NCBI GenBank assembly: GCA_949128115.1
Contig: OX421963.1
Span: 3,100,001-3,164,000 of the forward strand
Source: Anaspis maculata
Lineage: Eukaryota > Arthropoda > Insecta > Coleoptera > Scraptiidae
DNA length: 64,000 nt
Direction of reading: 5' to 3'
This document shows positions 56,401 to 64,000 of the stretch, in pieces. Below the pieces are notes generated by a model. It saw nothing but the letters and a program-made list of their open reading frames with translations, was not told the origin of the DNA and made no database searches. The number at the start of each line of letters is the position of its first letter. Positions within the stretch are counted from its first letter, which is position 1. A program made the translations under genes and the position numbers.

Positions 56401-59400
56401 GCTGAAGCCTGTTTTGGAGAAGAGAATTAGGTTTTCAAACATCTCGAATAAATAACTAAAGCCTTATTTTCACCAACTGTTTGACTTGAGTTATCAAGCC
56501 AGTACCGCTCGTTTGAATTTTTTGCAAGCGCGGCTTTATTGCTTTGGCTTTGTTGATTTGTCTGTATAATTTGCTAAAGTCGGTTTTAAAGAACGAAGTC
56601 AAATTTTGAACTACTCGATTGATTAACTAAATCGTGATTTACTCTTATTTTTTGACATGAGTTATCAAGCCGATAGTGCTCATATAGATTTTTTTGCAAG
56701 CATGGCTTTATTGCTTTGGCCTTGTAGTACTTTTCTGTGGGATTTGCTGAAGCCTGTTTTGGACAAGGAAATTGGATTTTCAAACGACTCGATTAAATAA
56801 CTAAAGCGTGATTTACATCAACTTTGTGACGTGAGTTATCAAGCCGATAGCGCTAAAGTAAATTTTTGCAAGCGTAAATGTGCTAAAGTCTGTTTTGGAC
56901 AAGGAAATTAAATTTTCAAACGACTCGAATTATTAACTAAAGCGTGATATTCACCACCTTCCTGACTCAAGTAATCAAGCTAGTAGCTCTCATTTACATT
57001 TTTTTTTGCAAGCGTGGCTTTATTGCTTCGGCCTTGTCATACTTACTGTACGATTTGCTAAAGTCTCTCTTGGAGAAAAAAATTAGATTTTCAAACGAGT
57101 CGATTAAATTACTAAAGCGTGATTTACACCAGCTTTCTGACTCAAGCTATCAAGCCGATAGCGCCCATTCAATTTTTCTGCAAGCGTGGCTTTATTTCTC
57201 TGGCTTTGTCGTACTTAGCGTTTGAGTTGCTAAAGCCCTTTTGGAGAAAGGAATTAGATTTTCAAACGATTCTAATTAATAACTAAAGCTTGATTTCCTT
57301 AAACTTTTTGACTTGAGTTATCAAGCCGATAGCGCTCATCTAGATTTTTTGCAAGCGTGGCCTAATTGCTTTGACCTTGTCGCATTTGTCTGTATAATTT
57401 GCCTGTTTTAGACAAGAAAATTAGATTTTTAAACGACTCGATTGAATAACTCAAGCGTGATTTACACTAACTTTCTGACATAAGTTATCAAGCGCTCATT
57501 TAAATTTTTTGCAAGCGTGGCTTTATTGTTTTGGCCTTACCGTACTTGTCCGTATAATGTGCTTAAGTCTGCTTTGGACAAGGAAATTAGATGTTTAAAC
57601 GTTTCGAATTAATAACTAAAGCAAGATTTACACTAACTGTTTGAGTTAGGTTATCAAGCCGATAGCGCTCATTGAATTTTTTGCAAGCGTGGCTTTATTC
57701 CCTTGGCATTGTCGCGTTCATTTTTATAATTCATATGTTTTGGACAAGGAAATTGAATTTTCAAACGACTCGATTGAATAACTAGAGCGTGATTCACACC
57801 AACTTTTTGTCTGAAGTTACCAAGCCGATAGTGCTCATTTGTTTTTTTTTGCAAGCGTGGCTTTACTGCTTTGGCCTTGTCGTACTCATCTGTTTAATTC
57901 TTGCCTAAGCCGCTTTTGAACAAGAAAATCAGGTTTTTATAACAACTTGATTGAATAGCTAAAGCCTGATTTATACCGACTTTCTGATTTGACTCATCAA
58001 TCCGCTGGCGCTCATTTAAATTTTTGCAAGCGTGACTTTATTGCTCCAGCCTTCATCGAATGTGTCTGCATAGAAAACCCATTTAAAGTTTAGTTCACAT
58101 AAAAAAATCCATTCTGACCCGCAAATTTTTCTGCCGGCCGTTTTTCAAATTACGAATTGCAGTTAGCTGTGAAAGTGAAAACGTATGTCCGCGGCTTGAT
58201 TCGAACTGCGCTCTTGATGCCGTCGGCCAGGCAACGCTGGAAGATGGATCAAGTCGGAAACATACGTTTTCACTTCCACGGCTAGCTCCAATTCACAATT
58301 AAAAAAAAAACACCCGATAGTTTTGAGCTTTTTTCTACTAAATGACTGGATGTTTTTTTTTTTCAGTGTTTGATGGAGGTCTGTGCCAAGCCCTGGCTTC
58401 CACGTCGGACAGTGAGCGGTCGAGCTGGATGGACGCCATCCGGATAGCCAGTTACGAAGGAATACGGGCCGAGCTGAACGCTCTCAGGCAGTGCATCGAG
58501 CGCAGGAGGAACCACAAGCCGAACGTCGACTTGCAGACCTGGAGGTTACAACGTGCGCATGTTCTAGGTAATATTTCTATGAATAATAATTTTTTTCTTC
58601 AAAAAAATCATGTTTTTCAATGTTAATTTATAAACGATGTTTTTTTTAAAGAACAATCGACTTAGTTCACATCTCCTTTGCGCTTGCAGATATAGCAGAG
58701 GTTCCAATCTGCGAAATATCCTTGGCGTGCGACAATTTGCTTTGTGACGGTCACGGACGACCCCCGAATCCATCGCTGGTTGTGGATATCTACGCTTCGT
58801 CTTCCAAATTCTGGGTTCAATACGGACGTACTGAAATAATCGAGGTTAGTATTTTTCCATCATATTTTGTTATCGTGATGAGTGTATAATTGAAAATTTG
58901 CTACGCCACCACATAGCTCCCTTCCTCATTTTCACACCACCCTTGTTAAATAAGCTAAATCGCTTTTGCAGCCAATACTGCAGCGTTTGGCGCCTGCTCA
59001 CAGGTTCGCGATATAACGCTTGATTTTTTTTCAACTGAAAATTCAAGGCATTCAATGAAACACTTGAAAAAACTGAACTTTGATTTATCACACCGAAATA
59101 AACGAAATGTTCTGTACTCTGCCACGCACGTAAATACGCGAAATATATAAAACTAACAGAATGATATAAAAATAAACCGTCACACGTGTGCGACAGACAG
59201 CCTGATGATGTTTTTATTTATTTCATCTCCCGCTTAGAGGAGCAGCAATCCCGGATTTTTGAACACGGTGAGCTTCCGAGCGTCGGACGGACTGTCGGGC
59301 GATTCCAGGATCCGGTTCACGGTCTTCGACGTCAGAGAACGGGTCAGTCACACGGCGATTCCCCTGGGATCGGCCTGCGTGCTGTTAAGTGCCATACAGG

Positions 59401-59549
59401 ATTCCTCTCGGCTGCGGATCCCCCTGTTTTCGCGGACCCAAACGACCGTGGGATTCCTGACGATAAGCGCCTGGGCCCTGGAGGCGGAAGATCGGGGCAG
59501 CAGCACGGAGCACACGCCCTGTCGGGTGCCTCAGCACAGCAGTTCTCAA
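50451..59549 (+). CDS. INPP4: INPP4-like phosphatidylinositol-3,4-bisphosphate 4-phosphatase, 5' exons
   Basis: Five coding exons join in phase: 50451-50568, 51235-51408, 58367-58567, 58690-58844 and 59238-59549, giving 320 residues. The gene continues past the window; no later exon is seen. The N-terminus (MRFNKQELITLATQ) leads into a PH domain (about residues 20-140; SLERWCRLRGNLLFYF and SERSSWMDAIR). A C2 domain follows (about 168-300; EISLACDNLL, YGRTEIIERSSNPGFLNTV, FTVFDVRERV). That C2 matches type I/II inositol polyphosphate 4-phosphatases, which remove the 4-phosphate from PI(3,4)P2 on endosomal or plasma membranes. The catalytic CX5R domain would lie downstream, so enzyme activity is inferred. 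Intron 2 is 7 kb of tandem repeats. Confidence 0.82.
51420..54365. repeat. ~190-bp tandem repeat in INPP4 intron 2
   Basis: About 15 diverged units spaced near 190 bp, anchored by CAAGCCTGGCTTTATTGCCG (for example 51823, 52012, 52204, 52391, 52583, 53286, 53860). Larger blocks are duplicated: about 52238-52770 recurs at 53318-53850 (offset 1080), and about 52850-53080 recurs at 54130-54362. This is a higher-order structure. Non-coding. Confidence 0.9.
55263..55593. mobile_element. MITE carrying a SINE, inside the intronic repeat
   Basis: TGGGTAGTAT and ATACTACCCA mark the ends. Inward the arms share AAGCATAAG and GCATTTGCTTGG-type sequence and a GTTGCTA core. The SINE splits the left arm. 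Non-coding. Confidence 0.65.
55290..55492 (+). mobile_element. tRNA-derived SINE
   Basis: Contains an A-box-like TAGCCGAGTGGTACA (55312-55326) and a B-box GGGTTCGAATCC (55364-55375) at tRNA spacing. A tRNA-unrelated part follows (GTGCTGTCCCCGAGGTTGC) and then an (AAAT)n tail ending about 55492. ATAAG on both sides could be the target duplication. The anticodon-arm region is not tRNA-like enough for a working tRNA. Confidence 0.75.
58061..58366. other. End of INPP4 intron 2
   Basis: A stem around AAACGTATGTCCGC (58168) and its inverse near 58257-58275, each beside TCGAACTGCG/GATCAAGTC sequence, suggests a small inverted-repeat element of about 110 bp. A T-rich tract and TTTCAG precede exon 3. 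Confidence 0.45.
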
Positions 59550-59616
59550 GTGAGTACCTTTTTCGTTGTTGCGATAGGAATAATGGGCTGGGTACTTTCA
59601 TCACATTCGCTCTATA

Positions 59617-60133
59617 CAGGGTGGTCCAGGTTATAGTAGCAATAACTCACCATTCGATAGTCCATCGAAAACTAGGTCGACATGCATAATTTAATTTTTC
59701 TCCAAAACGCTTCCAAACCCAAATATCTCGAAAATCGAGCCTCTAATAAAAATTTTACAAGAGTAACTTTTTTTTCTAGATTGAACAAGAAATTCGAAAA
59801 AAATATAGTTGCCCAAAAATATTCAGTGGCGTAGAGAATAGGGCGTGAAAAGTAAAACAACTCCCCCGTATCTACGCCACTGGACAATTTTGACAAAAGT
59901 TATCTGCGTCAAGTGATAAGTATTTATTTCGTAAGTATTTGTACCAAATTTGGTCAAAATCGCTTTGATGACTTGAGAGTTATTGCAAAAAGAAGATTTT
60001 AAAAACTGAACTTTGAAGGGCTGTATCTCTCTTAGGAATGGTTTTAGAAAAAAAACTGAATTATGCTTGTCGACCTAGTTTTTGATGGACCATTGAATGG
60101 TGAATTATTGCTACTATAACCTAGACCACTCTG
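59617..60133. mobile_element. Palindromic element family D
   Basis: The left end CAGGGTGGTCCAGGTTATAG and the right end CTATAACCTAGACCACTCTG are imperfect inverses, with TA on both sides (59615-59616 and 60134-60135). Arms of about 200 bp include CATCGAAAACTAGGTCGAC. A second inverted pair (CAGTGGCGTAGA and TCTACGCCACTG) sits in the middle, perhaps another nested element. It lies downstream of INPP4 exon 5. Confidence 0.8.
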
Positions 60134-60419
60134 TATATTATGTGAAATCATTGATTTTGAGTCGCCATAAATTTTTGATGACACAAGCAAATTGAGAAGG
60201 TAATTTTTTTGATATTTTGCGATATTTTGGCAGTATTCTGCCAGTTTTGATAACGAAAAAATCGGCTAGAAAATGTAAAAATCAAACAATTCAACAGTTT
60301 TTCCTTTTGAGAATTAGACTCAATTCGAAATTCCGTGTTCCATGATTGATTTGGGGCTTCAAATAATTGTGAAAGGTGTTATTTACGATTTATTGCTTGG
60401 AGAAGAGCGTACGCATATA

Positions 60420-63403
60420 GCCCAGGCGCCAGGGAGCAAAAATCAGCTCAATAAGGAAATAATTGTTTTCTGGCTGGAAACTAGCTTAAAATGATCTGCG
60501 TGGCTCAGGTTTTGACATACTAACTTCCCCCCTTTCGGAAATGTCGGCGTCATGTCGCGCCATCATCAACAAGAAGTGCACTAGCGTGGTTTCTGCCGAA
60601 TATCTTGATTTTGGGCCATCTGACAGCAAAAGATGTGAGGAGTCATTTTGAAACCAATGAAATTCCCTACGGAATGGTTTTTAAATGACCTTTTTGCGAC
60701 CTATGGTTTTTGAGATAGAGCTTCGGGAAGCGAGAGGCATTGTCGTAAAAGCTCCATGGCCACTTGACTCGAAAAACTAAACTGTCGATGTGACAAAAAA
60801 ATTTCAAAATGAGATTTCTCAAGAATCCTTCATGCTATAGTTGCGGTGATGGTCTTAAACTCTTTCTCTTGAACCGTTGATTACGAATATAGAAAAGTCA
60901 AAAACGTCACATTGTACATATACAGGGTGTACTGAGGGAATCAAATCAGATCAGAGAAATTTCACATATTTCTTCGATTTAGCCTATATGCGACACTCTA
61001 AGCACCTAACACGAGTCCAATATCAATATGAACTTGCTCTATAAGCTTCACTTAATACACTAAAGAAGTGGTCAGCTCACAGCTTTACTGTTAAATGTTT
61101 TGAAGGCCCTCTGAAATCATCAAAATATCAAAAATTCACAGTACCAAGGAATGGATATAACAGTATATTATATACCAAGGGACCAAAGTGAATTTTTAAT
61201 TTGGGGATTTGGACTCAAGGGCATCAAAAATTCACTTTGGTTTCTTGGTATATAGTACAGGGTGGTCCATCCTAGCGTAATTATCCCATAGCGGTCTTAC
61301 CGTTCAAGATAGTGAAAAATATGTAAGAGAAAAGTTATATGGTTTGATGAAACCTATAATCTGAAATTATTTCTAGCTATACAGGCTGTCCCATTTTGAC
61401 GGAAGTAACAAAACGTCAATTTTTTCAAATGAAACACCCTATATTTTTTTGCATTTTCATGTTCAACTTTTTCAACTGTCTTATGCCTGTATTTTTGTTT
61501 TTTAATTTAGCGGCCTTGCTTTTCAAAACTAAGAGATGAAACTTGACATGGTGACAATGTCAAAAAATTGGGATTTCTTGATACAGGGCGTTCTCAAAAA
61601 ACCATCAAACTCCATAATTTTCAAAGTATCATAACTCATTTTTTTCAAATGGCATGCCACTAATTTTATAACGTTATCTGATAGCTTTTTTATCCTCTTT
61701 CATTTTTACCAAGGGTACCCTACCCTTAAACTTAATTTTTTTCGAGATAATCGGAAGTTTTCACAAAATTTGCTATTTTTCTTGGTTTTTTTCAAAAATT
61801 GAGTTGGCCGTGATGAATGACAAACAAGCCAAATAGTACGCAACTCTCAGTAGTCAGTCTGAATATTGTCGAAGAAAGAAAAATGATTTTACGCGAGAGG
61901 AAATAATTGATATGATATTCTGGTAATAATCCAGATATCCAGGATCCCACTTTGTTTTCTTTTTGCGTTGAAGCCATTTTTTTTTGTTCGACAGTATTCA
62001 GACTGACTAACTGACAGCTGCGTACTATTTGGCTGGCCTGTCATTCATCGCGGCAAAGTCAATTTTTGAAAAAAAAAACAAAAAAAATAGCAAATTGTGT
62101 GAAAATTTCCGATTATCTCAAATAAAATCAAGTTTAGGGTAGGGTACTCCTAATAAAAGTGAAAGAAGATAAAAAAGCTATCAGATAACGTTATAAAATT
62201 AGGGACATGCCATTTGAAAAAAATGAGTTATGATACTTTGAAAATTATGAAGTTTGATATTTTTTTGTGAACAAGAAATCCCGATTTTTTGACATTGGGA
62301 TATTGGTCATTGACTTGACTATCACCATGTCAAGTTTAATTTTTTAGTTTTGAAAAGAAAGGCCGCTACTGTTTTTCTAAAAAAAACTGTGAAAATGCGA
62401 TTTTTTTTAGTTTTCAATTTTTAGTTGGTAGCACTGCCACACAATTGAAAAACAAAAATACAGGCATGAGACAGTTAAGGAAGTTGAACATGAAAATGCA
62501 AAAAAAAATTAGGGTGTTCTATTCAAATAATTGACGTTTCGTTAATCCCGTCAAAATGGGACACCTGTATAACTGAAAATAATTTTGGGTTATAGGTCTC
62601 ATTAAGTCATATAACTTTTCTCTTACATCTTTTCCTCTATCTGGAACGGCAAGACCGCTTTGGGGTAATTACGCTAGGATGGACCACCTGTATACTGTTA
62701 CATACATTTCTTGCTACTGTAAATTTTGATGATGTCAGAGGGCCTTCAGCATTTTACAGAAAGGCTGTGAGCTGACCACCTCTTAACTGTATCAAGTGAA
62801 GCTTACATAGCAATGCATATTGATATTGGACTCGTGATAAGTGCTTAGAGTTTCGCATAGGCTAAACCGAAGAAATATGTCAAATTTCTCTGTTCTGATT
62901 TGATTCCAGTAGTACATCCTGTATATGTACAATGTGACGTTTTTGACTTTTCAAAATTCGTAATCTACGGTTCAAGAGGAAGAGTTTAAGACCATCACCG
63001 CAACTATAGCATTAAGAATTGTCGAGTAATCTCATTTTGAATTTTTTTTGGTCACATCGACATTTTAGTTTTTCGTGTCAAGTGGCCATGGAGCTTTCAC
63101 GACAATGACTCTCGCTTCCAGAAGCTTTATCTCAAAGACCATAGGTCGCAGAAAATTGATTGAAAAACCAAACTGTAGGGAATTTCATAGGCTTCAAAAT
63201 GACTCCTTACATCTTTTGCTGTCAGATGACCCAAAATTAAGATATTCGGCAAAAACCACGCTGGTGCACTTCTTGTTGATGATGGCGACATGACGACGCC
63301 GACATTTCCGAAAGGGGGGAAACTAGTATGTCAAAGCTACACAGATCGTTTCAAGCTAGTTTCCAGCCAGGAAACAATTGTTTCCTTATTGTTTTCCCTG
63401 GGC
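60420..63403. mobile_element. Palindromic element family A, copy 3, interrupted by B
   Basis: Starts GCCCAGGCGCCAGGGA and ends with a shortened CCCTGGGC, flanked by TA (60418-60419 and 63404-63405). Without the nested family B copy it is about 1.55 kb. Right-arm sequence 63075-63360 is nearly identical to that of copy 1. Confidence 0.88.
61258..62690. mobile_element. Palindromic element family B, copy 2, nested in A
   Basis: 1433 bp beginning CAGGGTGGTCCATCCTAGCG, with TA on both sides (61256-61257 and 62691-62692). It is inserted at the TATAATATACTG near the centre of element A, which copy 1 shows uninterrupted. The right end has lost two bases (CCACCTG). Confidence 0.88.
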
Positions 63404-63695
63404 TATAAGAAAACGTACGTGTCGATGGATAATAATTGTGGCGAAAAAGATGGAGAATGTCAATTTCGCAGGTGATGAATTTTAATAATTTTATAGATGT
63501 TTAGATCAAGTAGTGTGCAGTTTTCGAAAATGTGTGATATTTGGTACCTTCGAAGAGTCAAAAACATGTAGAAAACATCACTTTTATAGGTGCTCATAGG
63601 AACAATTAATAAAATTGGACGAACAATTGAAACTTCCCGTATTACCGAGCTGTCTTGTTTAGCGATCACAAATAAATAAAATAAATAAATAAATA
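63404..63695. other. Short gene-less stretch
   Basis: AT-rich sequence between element A copy 3 and the polyadenylation signal of the edge gene. A simple AAAT repeat lies at 63670-63694. No INPP4 exon is recognised here. Confidence 0.4.
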
Positions 63696-63701
63696 TTTAT
63701 T
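63696..63701 (-). terminator. Polyadenylation signal of the edge gene
   Basis: AATAAA on the minus strand, 35 nt beyond the stop codon at 63737-63739. Confidence 0.5.
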
Positions 63702-63736
63702 AGGTACTCAAGTATCGATATCATCTTCGCTTATCA

Positions 63737-64000
63737 TTAAGTATCTGCATAACTAAACTTCCGCTCGCTCCGTTCGTCCGACCGGACCATCAAGTCCGGC
63801 ACCAGAGTTCTCAGCAGGCTCTTTATGAACCTGGACACCGTCACGTTGGGCAGCACGGGAACGGCATCGTCCATCGACGATCTGGCGACGTCCAGAACCG
63901 GTATCATGTCTGTCAGCAGTTTGTAGCCCAGACTGACGGTGTCCTCGGTGTATTTGGTCAGCCTGTCGCTCCAGTTCATTTTTTTCTGGCCCTCGTCTTC
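63737..64000 (-). CDS. Unrecognised protein, C-terminal exon (partial)
   Basis: The minus-strand frame is open from the window edge to a TAA at 63737-63739, encoding at least 87 residues. It reads EDEGQKKMNWSDRLTKYTED, continues through KLLTDMIPVLDVARSS and VSRFIKSLLRTLVPDLM, and ends ERKFSYADT. GC-rich codon use like that of UMPS and INPP4 exons, and a nearby AATAAA, support a real terminal exon. The Met in the middle is probably not the start, since the frame continues upstream. I do not recognise the family. It is antisense to INPP4 if that gene continues through here. Confidence 0.6.
   Translation of the reverse strand, partial: EDEGQKKMNWSDRLTKYTEDTVSLGYKLLTDMIPVLDVARSSMDDAVPVLPNVTVSRFIKSLLRTLVPDLMVRSDERSERKFSYADT

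Larger units (their letters stand above)
54366..58060. repeat. ~170-bp tandem repeat in INPP4 intron 2
   Basis: About 20 units of 165-175 bp anchored by GCAAGCGTGGCTTTATTGCT, TTTGCTAAAGCCTGTTTTGG and ATCAAGCCGATAGCGCTCAT. The anchor is clearly related to the 190-bp family to the left, with a sharp switch near 54300-54370. The unit series is interrupted by the MITE/SINE at 55263-55593. Confidence 0.9.

Overview
The window is nuclear DNA from an arthropod, most likely an insect. It has short introns (57 and 79 bp) beside very long repeat-filled ones, animal-type C2H2 zinc-finger arrays, a fused UMP synthase, an INPP4-type lipid phosphatase and an ankyrin protein resembling ANKRD49. It also holds BEL/Pao and jockey-like retroelement remains and many small inverted-repeat transposons. 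I cannot name the species. Most of the 64 kb is repeat; only six protein-coding loci are supported.

Layout. 1-9.56 kb: a 441-bp satellite array interrupted by a 2.0-kb TIR element (4086-6130) and a 1.5-kb palindromic element (7826-9366). 9.6-19.6 kb: gene-poor DNA with two 10-bp minisatellites, a MITE inside a MITE, several inverted-repeat elements and LINE fragments. 19.7-25.9 kb: two tandemly duplicated minus-strand zinc-finger genes, each with a start codon that is probably split by a short intron. 26.1-29.7 kb: a degenerate ~280-bp tandem repeat framed by two copies of a 0.5-kb block. 32.2-37.6 kb: complete three-exon UMPS (+). 38.0-49.8 kb: an ANKRD49-like gene (-), whose 109-bp first coding exon lies 11.2 kb from the second; its intron holds a large palindrome, nested palindromic elements and a decayed BEL/Pao copy. 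50.4-59.5 kb and beyond: 5' exons of an INPP4-like gene (+), with a 7-kb intron filled by two related tandem-repeat families and a SINE inside a MITE. 63.7-64.0 kb: the last exon of an unrecognised minus-strand gene.

UMPS and the ANKRD49-like gene converge, with stops 313 bp apart. The ANKRD49-like gene and INPP4 diverge from a region of about 0.7 kb between their start codons and probably share a promoter. The genes do not form one pathway: UMPS makes UMP, INPP4 acts on phosphoinositides, and the zinc-finger proteins probably bind DNA.

The most unusual content is a set of almost wholly palindromic elements without a transposase gene, here called families A to E. Most have TA target duplications. 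They insert into one another in a readable order: A inside a D relative, C inside A, and B inside both A and the satellite.
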